Shown here: one piece after another, positions 44,655-53,776 of the stretch
How positions within the stretch are numbered: the stretch's first letter is position 1
Layout of the letters: each line of letters begins with the position of its first letter
From: Parapedobacter soli
GTDB taxonomy: Bacteria > Bacteroidota > Bacteroidia > Sphingobacteriales > Sphingobacteriaceae
Assembly (NCBI RefSeq): GCF_025460835.1
Contig: NZ_JAMXAY010000035.1
Span: 1-56,536, forward strand
DNA length: 56,536 bases
Reading direction: 5' to 3'
The notes under the pieces: generated by a model
Seen by the model: only the letters and a program-made list of their open reading frames with translations
What the model was told of the DNA's origin: nothing
Database searches by the model: none
Program-made: the position numbers and the translations under genes

Positions 44655-45586
44655 TATTGGGCGTCTCTTATAGGTGCAGTGGTTTGAGTGGTTACTTGTT
44701 GGACGAAAATATCGTGGATACTCGGAACTACTTCCTTGAGCTCATGGATATGTACCAACGGAATCAAATAGGCCAACACGTCGTTGATGGTCTTGCCATC
44801 AGCAATCTGTATGGTGAGCGTGGTGTTATCACCGGTAGCCTCCCGGCCAGCAATGGTAAACAAGCCCTCCACGCCGGCAATCCGTTCTTCTTGGTGCAGG
44901 TACTCCACGCGGTAGGTATTCGTGCGGTAGGTGTTTTTGATTTCCTTTACCTTACCATCCAGGATCTTCTTCGATTTGTTGATGAGTATGATGCTGTCGC
45001 ATAGCTCTTCGACAGATTCCATCCGGTGGGTGGAAAAAATGATGGTGGCACCGCCGCGGTTCAGGGCAAGGATCTCCTCTTTGATGATGTTTACGTTGAC
45101 CGGGTCAAATCCCGTAAACGGTTCATCGAGGATAATCAGACTGGGCTGATGCACCACCGTTGCCACAAACTGCACTTTCTGCTGCATGCCTTTACTCAGG
45201 TCTTCTACCTTTTTGTGCCACCAGGTCTGCATGTCCATTTTTTCGAACCAATGTTTAATGCGTTCGGTTGCTTCACTTTTTGAAAGGCCTTTTAACTGGG
45301 CGAGGTAGAGCATCTGCTCGCCTATCTCCATCTTTTTATAGAGCCCCCGTTCCTCGGGAAGGTACCCGATGCGACTGATATGGCCGGGATTCAACCGCTC
45401 GCCATCGAAATAGATTTCCCCGCCATCGGGCGCCGTTATCTGGTTGATAATCCGGATGAGCGATGTTTTCCCGGCACCGTTGGGCCCCAAAAGACCGAAT
45501 ATACTCCCCTCTTCCACCCGTGTGGATACGTCATCCAAAGCCCGGTGGTTAGCATATTGTTTTACAATATTTTTAATTTCAAGCAT
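44654..45586 (-). CDS. ABC transporter ATP-binding protein (NatA-like)
   Basis: This 310-residue ATPase has Walker A FGLLGPNGAGKTSL near residue 34, the signature LSKGMQQKVQ near 133, Walker B LIILDEPFTGFDP near 152 and the switch His in FSTHRME. The C-terminal 80 residues form the extra domain common in NatA-like exporters. ATG 45586 starts MLEIKNIVKQY as in relatives; an ATG at 45622 adds a non-conserved tail. It couples to the permease by a one-nucleotide overlap and lies 46 nt downstream of the TonB receptor. Confidence 0.93.
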   Translation of the reverse strand: MLEIKNIVKQYANHRALDDVSTRVEEGSIFGLLGPNGAGKTSLIRIINQITAPDGGEIYFDGERLNPGHISRIGYLPEERGLYKKMEIGEQMLYLAQLKGLSKSEATERIKHWFEKMDMQTWWHKKVEDLSKGMQQKVQFVATVVHQPSLIILDEPFTGFDPVNVNIIKEEILALNRGGATIIFSTHRMESVEELCDSIILINKSKKILDGKVKEIKNTYRTNTYRVEYLHQEERIAGVEGLFTIAGREATGDNTTLTIQIADGKTINDVLAYLIPLVHIHELKEVVPSIHDIFVQQVTTQTTAPIRDAQ

Positions 45587-45632
45587 TGTGTGTTTTGTGG
45601 TTTTCACATTTGACGCACACATGCAGATATTG

Positions 45633-48600
45633 TTACAGGTTCAGCAGCTCATCAAATAACAGCGACACATAATATAAGCCACCCACCGACGGGTTGCCCC
45701 AGCTCGTGGTATAGAGCTTATTGCCTATGTTGGTGCCGCCCAATTTTACGATAGACCTGATGGCGGGTATTTTCTTACTCACCTGCGCATCGAATGTGGA
45801 ATATGCCGGGATCATGGAGTGCCTGCCGATATTGACGGCCGGGGTGCCGATCGAGCCGTTCCACAGAAACTCGGCCTGATGGCGGAAGGTCAAGCCGAAA
45901 CCCCAGCCGGACCGGTTGATATCGCGATTGGAAAAGCCTATGTTGAACCGATATTTCGGCGAATTGAAAAACGTGACGAAAGACGGATCCTGCTCCCGCA
46001 GTTCGTCGTCATTGAGCAATACGTTTTGTGTGACATTTCCCGTAAGCGTATATCCACGCCCGATGACGTAGTCGAGCCCGATGCCCCACCCCGAGTTTTT
46101 AAGCACCTGCGGCGCGTTCACGGGCATGCTATACACATTGCGGCGCGTGGGGTCGGCCAGGTCGGCCGGCGACCCATTCGGATCTTTCAACTGCACTAAT
46201 ACGGTAACTCCCTCGAATGTGAGAAACCGATTGTAATAATAGAAGAGGTCTATAAAGAGCCGGTTATCGATTACGCTCTTATAGCCCAGCTCGTAGGTCT
46301 CCACCTTTTCGGGTTCCCAATCCTTGAATTGGTACGGCGTAATGTTGCCACTTTGCACGTCTGAAAGGGCATACACGGGGTTGCTGACCATATCATAGCG
46401 CTCACGGAACAGCGGCAGGCCACCGACAAGCCGCGCCTGTGGCGTCAGCAGGTCGATATATTGGTTCTGCGTAGTAGGTATGCGGAACCCCCGCTGGAAC
46501 GACGCCCTGAAGTTGTGATCTTCGGCAACGGTGAGTACTCCCGATATGCGGGGGCTGAATTGTCCTTTGAAATTCTCATTCTTATCGTAGCGCAATGAAG
46601 CGGTCAGCTTGAATATGTCGTTGAAGTTCCGCCCGGCCTGCACGTATGCGCCCCATTCGCGGATGTTGAATTCTTCATTGTTGTCGTCGCGGGCAAAAAG
46701 TGTCCCTTCCGAATTGAGGTCGTACACCCGGTAGTTCGCGCCGGCAATCAACTCCATAATAGCCGGATCGATTTGCTGCTTGAAATTGAACATGCCTTCG
46801 GCATGGTACATGTTGGAACGGTCGAGGAAATTGGCACCGGATGGGATAGCCCGTGTTTTGATATCTGCCGCCGTCGCCTCAAACTCGGTACCACCGGGCA
46901 AGAACAAGCCATTTGCCGTTTCCAGTGTAGGCGCCATTGCATCGCCCATCCATCCATCCCTATTAGCCCCGGCATACGCATTCGCCGCATTTTGCGCGGC
47001 ACCAACCGCGGTGCTGTGGTCGGCCCCGCCCTCCACCGCCTGCTGGTAGGCCACTAAAAATGCACCGGCATATTGCGTATAGGCATTCTGCACGAAAGTA
47101 GGCGCACCTGCACCGATGGCCGTTTGCAGATACCGCTGGCTCATCAGGCTGCCCAGTACTCCCAGCGCATGGGCATCACCCGAATTTTCCCGCGTGGTGT
47201 AGCCCCGCACAAAGAAATTGTCGCCGCGCAATTCTGCCTTGTACTGCCCCATCGTGAAGTTCTGGATATTGTAGCGGTCGGCAGCGGTATAGACCGTGGA
47301 ACCTTTGCCCCAATTGGCCTGCAGGATAGCTTCCACCCGATCGTTGATCCGGTAATGCAGGGATGCGTTGAGTTTCAGGCTCTTGGTCGGGTAGTCGGTA
47401 AGCTGCTGTTCGGAATAACCCGGTGCCGACTGGTAATATTGGGGCACCATATTCTGGAAGATATTACGTGCTGCGACCACCTGCTCCAAGGGGTTTGAAC
47501 CTGCAATAAACTGCGGTAGCGTTGAATTACCGATTTGCGGGATCTGCGTGGTGAATATCGCTCCTAGTGCGGCCGACGACCCATCGGAACCATCGCCGGG
47601 TGTCCCATTGGCATAGAGCACATCGTATAGGTTGGCACCCACGTCGCCATACCAATTCACCCCATCGTATGTCGGGTTGCCTTGCGTATTGCCAACGTTG
47701 TTTTCCAGGTTGGTGTTATTGGTAAAACTTTGGTCGCGGTAATCCGTTGCCTGCCAATCGTTTGCTTTGAGGTATGCAATATTCGCCTTGAAGGCGACCC
47801 TGTCGTTGAATGCTTTTGCGAAGCGCACCGCCACATCATAAAATGCAGTATTCGGTTTAGTGCGGTTGGATGCACTCATCAGTCCGGTTTTTACGTAAGC
47901 ACTCAGCCCCTGGTAGGTAAAAGGTGATTTGCTTTTCATCAATAGCAGCCCATTGATAGCATTGGGACCATACAGTGCCGATGCCGCCCCGGGAAGCAGC
48001 TCCACGCTCTCCACATCGAGCTCTGACATGCCGACCACGTTTCCCACGGCGAAGTTGAGGCCGGGGGCCTGGTTGTCCATGCCATCCATGAGCTGCACCA
48101 TCCGCGTGTTGCCATTGGAAGCGAACCCACGGGTATTAACCGACCGGAAGGTCAGCGACTGGGTGCTCATCTCCACCCCTTTGAGGTTTTGCAATGCGTC
48201 ATAGAAGCTGGGTTGCGGGCTCTCCCGGATCCCCAACACATTCAGCTTCTCGATGGAAACCGGCGATTGCATAACGCTCTCTTCAATACGCGAAGCGGAT
48301 ACCACCACCTCCGACGCCATAATGGTCTGCTCCTGCAGGGTAATGGACAATGCCGGGGCGGGCTCAGCAACCGTGATTTCCTGCGGTGTGTAACCGACGG
48401 ACGATACATGTAAGGTAAGGGGCGGCTGGTCGTTTACACGCACGGTAAACACTCCGGCATCGTTAGTAGTGGTGCCGATGATCTTGCCCTTTACTTGGAT
48501 ACTTACACCAACCAACGGTCGGCCGGCGGCATCGGTGACCGTACCCGAAATCGTGGTTTGGGCAAATGCCGGAAGGAAAGAAAAATGAAGCATGAACAGT

Positions 48601-48644
48601 ATGCCATACCATCCAAAGCGCTTAAAGGTCGTCATGTGTGCCAT
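45633..48644 (-). CDS. TonB-dependent receptor
   Basis: This 1003-residue outer-membrane receptor has a signal peptide (GILFMLHFSFLPAFAQ), a carboxypeptidase-regulatory-like domain (TISGTVTDAAGRPLVGVSIQ), a SASRIEESVM TonB-box region, a plug (SVNTRGFASNGNTRMVQLMDG) and a large barrel. A region of about 110 residues around 490-600 is unusually rich in Ala and Gly, and is probably an extracellular loop. The start could be ATG 48644 or 48635; 48674 is too far upstream of the signal. No SusD gene is adjacent, so it is not a typical Sus pair. The ligand is unknown. Confidence 0.9.
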   Translation of the reverse strand: MAHMTTFKRFGWYGILFMLHFSFLPAFAQTTISGTVTDAAGRPLVGVSIQVKGKIIGTTTNDAGVFTVRVNDQPPLTLHVSSVGYTPQEITVAEPAPALSITLQEQTIMASEVVVSASRIEESVMQSPVSIEKLNVLGIRESPQPSFYDALQNLKGVEMSTQSLTFRSVNTRGFASNGNTRMVQLMDGMDNQAPGLNFAVGNVVGMSELDVESVELLPGAASALYGPNAINGLLLMKSKSPFTYQGLSAYVKTGLMSASNRTKPNTAFYDVAVRFAKAFNDRVAFKANIAYLKANDWQATDYRDQSFTNNTNLENNVGNTQGNPTYDGVNWYGDVGANLYDVLYANGTPGDGSDGSSAALGAIFTTQIPQIGNSTLPQFIAGSNPLEQVVAARNIFQNMVPQYYQSAPGYSEQQLTDYPTKSLKLNASLHYRINDRVEAILQANWGKGSTVYTAADRYNIQNFTMGQYKAELRGDNFFVRGYTTRENSGDAHALGVLGSLMSQRYLQTAIGAGAPTFVQNAYTQYAGAFLVAYQQAVEGGADHSTAVGAAQNAANAYAGANRDGWMGDAMAPTLETANGLFLPGGTEFEATAADIKTRAIPSGANFLDRSNMYHAEGMFNFKQQIDPAIMELIAGANYRVYDLNSEGTLFARDDNNEEFNIREWGAYVQAGRNFNDIFKLTASLRYDKNENFKGQFSPRISGVLTVAEDHNFRASFQRGFRIPTTQNQYIDLLTPQARLVGGLPLFRERYDMVSNPVYALSDVQSGNITPYQFKDWEPEKVETYELGYKSVIDNRLFIDLFYYYNRFLTFEGVTVLVQLKDPNGSPADLADPTRRNVYSMPVNAPQVLKNSGWGIGLDYVIGRGYTLTGNVTQNVLLNDDELREQDPSFVTFFNSPKYRFNIGFSNRDINRSGWGFGLTFRHQAEFLWNGSIGTPAVNIGRHSMIPAYSTFDAQVSKKIPAIRSIVKLGGTNIGNKLYTTSWGNPSVGGLYYVSLLFDELLNL

Positions 48645-48681
48645 AGCGTTCTCAGTTATAATTGGGTTTACCACAATAATA

Positions 48682-48689
48682 CAAAAATA
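48682..48689 (-). promoter_or_regulatory. -7 element TATTTTTG of the TonB receptor
   Basis: On the minus strand TATTTTTG matches TAnnTTTG about 40 nt before the ATG. No TTTG lies at the expected -33 distance. Confidence 0.45.
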
Positions 48690-48826
48690 TTTCTGAACAC
48701 AACTAACTACGGATTAACATTTTTTAACAATTTGGAAATTAAACTTTCACGCTCAAAAATACTCTCACCAATAACAGCAGAGATAACGAAATAGAAAGTT
48801 CATATTTTTGGTTAAGTTTGATGATG

Positions 48827-48866
48827 AACGCCCACTCCATCTTTTGGTGGATGGGCGTTTTTTTTT
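48827..48866 (+). terminator. Intrinsic terminator-like hairpin upstream of the hbd gene
   Basis: AACGCCCA (48827-48834) pairs with TGGGCGTT (48852-48859), extended by TCCA/TGGA after one bulged C, with the loop TCTTTTGG, and is followed by nine T residues. No plus-strand gene lies upstream. A TAAGTTTG -7-like element at 48813-48820 could start a very short transcript that ends here. Confidence 0.7.
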
Positions 48867-48873
48867 ATGTTTG
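48843..48873 (+). promoter_or_regulatory. Promoter of the hbd gene, nested in the hairpin
   Basis: TTTG (48843-48846) and TATGTTTG (48866-48873) are separated by exactly 19 nt. The -33 lies in the hairpin loop and the -7 starts at the end of its T tract. Transcription should begin near 48880, about 15 nt before the ATG. Confidence 0.7.
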
Positions 48874-48894
48874 TGCTGAACCAATTGGAATGCC

Positions 48895-49740
48895 ATGCAA
48901 CGGATAAGCGTCGTCGGCTCGGGTACGATGGGCAACGGAATAGCCCACACATTAGCGCAATATGGATTTGAGGTCGCACTGATAGACATCAATGCTGCAG
49001 CATTGACGAAAGCGTTGGCAACCATAGCCCATAATCTAGACCGCCAAATCAACAAGGAGGCCATCACCTCGGCCGATAAGGAGCGTATCCTAGCCCGCAT
49101 CACAACCCATACCGTGCTGGCCGACGGGGTGCGACAGGCCGACCTGGTGGTGGAAGCGGCCACGGAACATGAAGGCACCAAATTGGCAATATTTGGCGAC
49201 TTAGACCGGTTGTGCCCCCACCATACCATCCTTGCGAGTAACACCTCATCCATCTCCATCACAAAAATAGCAGCCGAAACGCAGCGCCCCGACCGGGTTA
49301 TCGGCATGCATTTTATGAACCCGGTACCGGTGATGGAACTGGTGGAGGTTATCAAGGGCTACACCACTTCGGCCGATACAACCGCCAAAGTACTGGCCCT
49401 TTCCAAGCAACTGGATAAAACACCGGTAGAAGTCAACGACTATCCGGGGTTTGTATCCAATCGCATTTTGATGCCCCTGATTAACGAAGCTATTTATGCG
49501 CTTTATGAAAATGTTGCCGATGCGGAGGCGATAGACACGGTGATGAAGCTGGGTATGGCCCACCCGATGGGACCGCTTCAACTGGCCGATTTCATCGGAC
49601 TAGATGTATGCCTCGCCATTATGCGTGTGCTGCACGATGGTTTCGGCAATCCGAAATACGCACCCTGCCCACTCCTTGTCAACATGGTGACTGCCGGCAA
49701 GCTGGGGCGGAAATCAGGACAAGGGTTCTATACCTACTGA
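48895..49740 (+). CDS. hbd: 3-hydroxyacyl-CoA (3-hydroxybutyryl-CoA) dehydrogenase
   Basis: This 281-residue NAD(P)-dependent enzyme oxidises 3-hydroxyacyl-CoA. The nucleotide-binding loop is ISVVGSGTMGNGIAHTLA at the N-terminus, the catalytic His is in GMHFMNPVPVMELVEV near residue 140, and the C-terminal dimer region contains MAHPMGPLQLADFIGLDV. The final GRKSGQGFYTY is complete, so it is a stand-alone form, not the multifunctional FadB/FadJ. It likely serves fatty acid or butyrate metabolism. No thiolase or hydratase is adjacent. Confidence 0.92.
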   Translation: MQRISVVGSGTMGNGIAHTLAQYGFEVALIDINAAALTKALATIAHNLDRQINKEAITSADKERILARITTHTVLADGVRQADLVVEAATEHEGTKLAIFGDLDRLCPHHTILASNTSSISITKIAAETQRPDRVIGMHFMNPVPVMELVEVIKGYTTSADTTAKVLALSKQLDKTPVEVNDYPGFVSNRILMPLINEAIYALYENVADAEAIDTVMKLGMAHPMGPLQLADFIGLDVCLAIMRVLHDGFGNPKYAPCPLLVNMVTAGKLGRKSGQGFYTY

Positions 49741-49756
49741 AGACGGTAAGCGGATC

Positions 49757-50353
49757 TTATTCCAACCCGCTCACCCCGCCCGACACCACGAGCTTCATCG
49801 CGTCGGTGGCACTCATCTGAAGGGGCTTTACCCGCTCAGACTTCACGATAACAACCTGCCCCGCAAACGAATAAGAATACGGAAAGTAAACAACCACTTC
49901 ACCTTGCAGCCCGAGTGCGGTTAAATCGTGCTGCGTAAGGAAACCCACCTTTTTAAGGCCCGTCTCATTCACTTCCACCAGCACCGGTTCGTTGAATTTT
50001 TTGGCATCGCCAACAAATGCTTCGGTAAAATCTTTGATGGACGAATACAAGGTATTGAACAGGGGAATCCGGTTGATGAGGTCATTAAACCAGTTGTATA
50101 TCGGTGCGGTTACCACATTGGTGAATATCATGCCTACGATGACCAATCCGATGATAACGGTAAGTATCCCCAAGCCCGGCACATACAGCGGACGGCCCAA
50201 TTCATCTTCCCAAAACCAGCTGCTTAGGTTGAGGGCCGAGTCGATGCTTGCCACAATCCATACAATCAGAAACAGTGCACCAGCTAGCGGCACCACTACT
50301 ATCGCTCCTTTAATCAGGTAATTAAAAAACAGTCGTAGCGTTTTATTTTTCAT
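49757..50353 (-). CDS. DUF502 domain membrane protein
   Basis: This 198-residue protein has two N-terminal membrane helices (LIKGAIVVVPLAGALFLIVWIV and LGILTVIIGLVIVGMIF) and the DUF502 core: LINRIPLFNTLYSSIKDFTEAF, VLVEVNETGLKKVGFLTQ, VVYFPYSYSFAGQVVIV. The family is widespread and uncharacterised. The mRNA leader contains a fourfold 22-bp repeat, and murF-alr ends just upstream of that repeat, so co-transcription is likely. Confidence 0.9.
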   Translation of the reverse strand: MKNKTLRLFFNYLIKGAIVVVPLAGALFLIVWIVASIDSALNLSSWFWEDELGRPLYVPGLGILTVIIGLVIVGMIFTNVVTAPIYNWFNDLINRIPLFNTLYSSIKDFTEAFVGDAKKFNEPVLVEVNETGLKKVGFLTQHDLTALGLQGEVVVYFPYSYSFAGQVVIVKSERVKPLQMSATDAMKLVVSGGVSGLE

Positions 50354-50368
50354 GTTTTTTTATTTAAT

Positions 50369-50456
50369 CATTAATCCTTGCTCCTCAAACCATTAATCCT
50401 TGTTCCTCAAATCATTAATCCTTGCTCCTCAAACCATTAATCCTTGCTCCTCAAAT
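50369..50456. repeat. Fourfold 22-bp tandem repeat with mini-ORFs
   Basis: Four 22-bp units (50369, 50391, 50413, 50435) follow each other without spacer, between the murF-alr stop and the DUF502 start. Units 1 and 3 end in AAAC, 2 and 4 in AAAT; unit 2 has one further change. Read on the minus strand, each unit contains GAGGAGCAAGG (GAGGAACAAGG in unit 2) followed by ATTAATG and, one codon later, a stop (ATGGTTTGA or ATGATTTGA); the last reads ATG-ATT-AAA-TAA. Because it lies in the DUF502 leader it may influence translation. Confidence 0.9.
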
Positions 50457-50459
50457 CCC

Positions 50460-52925
50460 TCACATCTCATAGTAATAAACCCGTTTGACCCGTTGGGATA
50501 TTCCGGTGAGCAATTCGTACGGGATTGTACCGATAGCTGCTGCTTGCTCCTCGATATCGTCGAACACGATGACTTCATCACCTGTTTTGGCGTCGATGCT
50601 GCTTACATCCAGCATGGTCATATCCATACAGATATCACCTATCGTCGGCGCGCGTTGTCCGTTCACCAGCATGTACCCCACCCCATTGCCAAACCGCCGG
50701 TCGTATCCATCGGCATAGCCGATATTGACCGTTGCGATGCGGCTATCTTTCGTTACGCGCCCGTGCCTCCCGTACCCCACACTGTCGCCCCCCGGGATGC
50801 TGTGCAGCTGCGTAACAACAGTTTTCAAGGTACCCGTTTGCTGCAGCTGCAATGCATTACCACTCCCGGCGCCAATCCCATACAAGCCTATCCCCAGCCG
50901 TACCATATCAAGGTGTGCCTGGGGCCAACGCTGGATAGCGGCCGAATTGGCTATGTGCCGAAGTACGGGGTACTGTAGCGCTCCGACCAACCGATCTGTA
51001 AAACCCAGGAAGGCCGTCAGCTGTCCCACCGTAAACGCGTCGTGCTGTGCATCGCCGGCGGCTGCCAGGTGTGAAAACACCGACTTCACCTTAACCTCGG
51101 GAGCATCACCGAGACGCTGTACCAGCTGCATCAGATCTGCCATTGCAAAACCAAGGCGGTGCATTCCGGTATCCACCTTGATGTGGATGGGGTAACCGCT
51201 GATATTTTTCGACACCAGCGTATTGATCAGCTCTTCGAGAATAGCAAAGCTGTATATCTCGGGCTCAAGCCGGTGCTCCAACAGGGCTTCAAAAGAAGCT
51301 GGCTGGGGGTTCATCACCATGATCGGCATCCAGATACCCGCCTTGCGGAGCTCGGTGCCCTCATCGGCATACGCCACCGCAAGGTAGTCTACCCTATTGA
51401 ACTGCAACAGGCTCGCGATCTCAAAATCGCCGCTACCGTAAGAAAATGCTTTCACCATCGCCATCAGTTTGACCTGCTTGGGCAGTAGCGACCGGTACTG
51501 GTTCAGGTTATGCTCTACAGCACTTAAATTGATTGCCAATACCGTGTCGTGCACTTTGGCCATCAGTGCGGCGCTGACCCGCTCAAATGCGTGGCGCCTG
51601 GCACCTTTCAGCAAAATGGTTTCATCATGGAAGTCCAGCTTGGGCAGCGACGCCAGCAATGCATCGGTATCGGCAAACGACTCGCGTATTATCCCATTTG
51701 GGGCACCTTTGAACTCACCCAATACTGGCCCTACGGTAATCAACCTGTTAATACTGCTATCTGACAGCAACTTAAATAGATCATCATAAACTTGGACTTC
51801 GCCTTCTGCCACGCCGGGGAGATCCGATAAAATCAGCGTCCGGATCGGGTGCCGGTGCTGCTGTTTCAAGAAATCGAGCGCTATATGCAGCGAAGCCAGG
51901 TCATTGCTGTAACTATCATCTATTATGGTGCAGTTGTTTATTCCCTTCTTCATTTGCAGCCGCATCTCCACCGGCTGCAACATCGCCATACGTGCCCGGA
52001 TCACCTCTTGGCCATATCCCATGGCCAGCAGTACCGCCCAACAGCAAACGGCATTGGCACGTGCTGCGGCGTCTGTGAACGGGATGTCAATAGCCACATC
52101 GACCCCTTTGTGCTTCGCATGGATGGTGCACCGGTTCCCCGCGGTGGCGGCATGGCCCACAACCGTCAACGTGGCATCGCTGCTACCCCACGTGATATGC
52201 ACTCCCTCCGACGGCACCGGTATTCCGGCGGTGTCGTTGGGCGAATACACCGCTTTGGCTGTGCCACTGAACAGTTGAAGTTTCTCCTTGATTTTTGCCT
52301 CACGCGATCGGAATCCATCGTCGTGGGCAGGCCCCACAGTAGTCAGGATAGCCATATCCGGTCGGATCATCGTGCGCAACGGCTCCATTTCCCCGGGCTC
52401 GCTCACACCGGCTTCAATAATGGCTAAATCATAGCTGGCATCCATCTGCCACAGCGAAAGTGCCACGCCGATCTGGGAATTATAGCTCTTCGGGCTGCGC
52501 ACGATTCGGTGCTCGGGTGAAAGCAGCTGCATGAGCCATTCTTTCACAATGGTCTTCCCATTACTGCCTGTAATGCCGATTACGGGATAGTCGAACCTAC
52601 TCCGGTGGTATGACGCCAGCTCTTGCAGCGCCCGGAGCGTGTCTTCAACGACAATAAAATTAGCGTCCGGAAACCGGCTGGTATCGGTCCGCCCGGCCAT
52701 CACCACATAGTTACGGACGCCCAATGCGTACACGTCATCGAGATAACGATGCCCATCCCGCCGACCTAGCAAGGCGAAAAAAAGCCCCTGGGCGGTATAG
52801 ATAAGCCGACGGCTGTCGTAGAGCAATGTCGCAACGGTGGCAGCGGCGTCAGCGTAGACAGCATCTACCGTTTGCATTGCCTCCGAAACCTCGCGGATGG
52901 TATAAGAATGGGTGTGCTTAGCCAT
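50460..52925 (-). CDS. murF-alr: Bifunctional MurF ligase / alanine racemase
   Basis: This 821-residue fusion has an N-terminal MurF part (about 1-450) with the ATP loop VIGITGSNGKTIVKEWL near residue 118, and a C-terminal alanine racemase (about 455-821) with the PLP lysine in LMAMVKAFSYGSG and the second-site region SVGYGRHGRV. The racemase makes D-alanine and MurF adds D-Ala-D-Ala to the cell-wall precursor; fusion of the two is typical of Bacteroidota. MurF position ITGSNGKT and the GVSEPGEME stretch are intact. It probably shares a transcript with the downstream DUF502 gene. Confidence 0.95.
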   Translation of the reverse strand: MAKHTHSYTIREVSEAMQTVDAVYADAAATVATLLYDSRRLIYTAQGLFFALLGRRDGHRYLDDVYALGVRNYVVMAGRTDTSRFPDANFIVVEDTLRALQELASYHRSRFDYPVIGITGSNGKTIVKEWLMQLLSPEHRIVRSPKSYNSQIGVALSLWQMDASYDLAIIEAGVSEPGEMEPLRTMIRPDMAILTTVGPAHDDGFRSREAKIKEKLQLFSGTAKAVYSPNDTAGIPVPSEGVHITWGSSDATLTVVGHAATAGNRCTIHAKHKGVDVAIDIPFTDAAARANAVCCWAVLLAMGYGQEVIRARMAMLQPVEMRLQMKKGINNCTIIDDSYSNDLASLHIALDFLKQQHRHPIRTLILSDLPGVAEGEVQVYDDLFKLLSDSSINRLITVGPVLGEFKGAPNGIIRESFADTDALLASLPKLDFHDETILLKGARRHAFERVSAALMAKVHDTVLAINLSAVEHNLNQYRSLLPKQVKLMAMVKAFSYGSGDFEIASLLQFNRVDYLAVAYADEGTELRKAGIWMPIMVMNPQPASFEALLEHRLEPEIYSFAILEELINTLVSKNISGYPIHIKVDTGMHRLGFAMADLMQLVQRLGDAPEVKVKSVFSHLAAAGDAQHDAFTVGQLTAFLGFTDRLVGALQYPVLRHIANSAAIQRWPQAHLDMVRLGIGLYGIGAGSGNALQLQQTGTLKTVVTQLHSIPGGDSVGYGRHGRVTKDSRIATVNIGYADGYDRRFGNGVGYMLVNGQRAPTIGDICMDMTMLDVSSIDAKTGDEVIVFDDIEEQAAAIGTIPYELLTGISQRVKRVYYYEM

Positions 52926-52981
52926 GGCACGAATTTCAACATTTTTTGGGTACTGCGAGAATTTTTTGCCATTTTGGTGCT

Positions 52982-53470
52982 ATGGACGACTTAACCGGCC
53001 AAAGCCGTAGAAAACTGACACCCGGACAAGCCAAAGGCAGAGCCGAAGCCTATTGTGCTTACCAGGAGCGCTCGCAGCAAGAAGTACGCGACAAGCTTTA
53101 CCATTGGGGGCTACACAGCGGAGATGTGGAGCATGTTATCGCCGAGCTCATCACCGAAGGATTTTTAAATGAAGAGCGGTTCGCCATGGCCTATACCTCG
53201 GGTAAATTCCGGATAAACGGTTGGGGCAAGCACAAGATTAAGCAAGGTTTGGCCCAAAAGGCCGTGTCTGCCCCCCTCATCCGGGCCGCGCTGGCCAGTC
53301 TAGATGAACAAGAATACCGCGGGAAGCTCGGCGACCTTCTGCGCGCCAAGGCCCGCTTGGAAAAAGAAACACACCCCTATAAACGGAAAAACAAGCTGGT
53401 GCGCTACGCCTTGAGCAAGGGGTATGAGAGCGAGCTCATACTCGAGTTGTTGAATGACAATGAATTGTGA
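52982..53470 (+). CDS. recX: Regulatory protein RecX
   Basis: This 162-residue protein has the three-helix repeats of RecX: AYCAYQERSQQEVRDKLYHWG, FLNEERFAMAYTSGKFRINGWGKHKIKQGL and ALSKGYESELILELL. RecX binds and inhibits RecA filaments. ATG 52982 is used because the frame from 52946 starts before the divergent murF-alr leader ends and adds residues not found in relatives. No recA is in the window. Confidence 0.9.
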   Translation: MDDLTGQSRRKLTPGQAKGRAEAYCAYQERSQQEVRDKLYHWGLHSGDVEHVIAELITEGFLNEERFAMAYTSGKFRINGWGKHKIKQGLAQKAVSAPLIRAALASLDEQEYRGKLGDLLRAKARLEKETHPYKRKNKLVRYALSKGYESELILELLNDNEL

Positions 53471-53486
53471 TTTTTTCCAAAAATTA

Positions 53487-53518
53487 TTTGACAGATGCCG
53501 AAAACTCCACTATATTTG
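53487..53518 (+). promoter_or_regulatory. Promoter of tRNA-Gly
   Basis: TTTG (53487-53490) and TATATTTG (53511-53518) are 20 nt apart, an exact consensus. Transcription should begin near 53525, about 10 nt before the tRNA. Confidence 0.75.
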
Positions 53519-53534
53519 CATCCACAAACAGCAA

Positions 53535-53610
53535 GCGAAAGTAGCTCAGTTGGTAGAGCGCAACCTTGCCAAGGTTGAGGTCGCGAGTTCGAACCTCGTC
53601 TTTCGCTCCA
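53535..53610 (+). tRNA. tRNA-Gly (GCC)
   Basis: The cloverleaf is complete: acceptor GCGAAAG/CTTTCGC, D arm GCTC/GAGC, anticodon arm CAACC-TTGCCAA-GGTTG, and T arm with GAGTTCGAACCTC. The anticodon GCC reads GGC (glycine). CCA is encoded at 53608-53610, unlike the tRNA-Thr above. Confidence 0.96.
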
Positions 53611-53617
53611 AAAACAG

Positions 53618-53648
53618 ACCCTTTCTATCGATGATAGAAAGGGTTTTT
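53618..53648 (+). terminator. Terminator of tRNA-Gly
   Basis: ACCCTTTCTATC pairs with GATAGAAAGGGT around a GAT loop and is followed by a T run: a strong intrinsic terminator 8 nt after the tRNA. Confidence 0.9.
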
Positions 53649-53776
53649 CGTTTTCAGCGACGTGGTGAAAGCCAGTTCTAAGATAAATTATTTTCCCGAA
53701 GGCGCGGCTATTTCAAAATAAGTTCGTAGTATTGGAACTCAAACAAACTAGTAAAAAACAACACAGCATTTTAAAC

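Noticed and set aside
45586-48644. SusC/SusD-type polysaccharide locus around the TonB receptor
   Set aside because: No SusD-like lipoprotein or glycoside hydrolase is next to the receptor; an ABC exporter follows instead.
50369-50456. Short CRISPR array
   Set aside because: The 22-bp units are contiguous without spacers, and there are no cas genes in the window.
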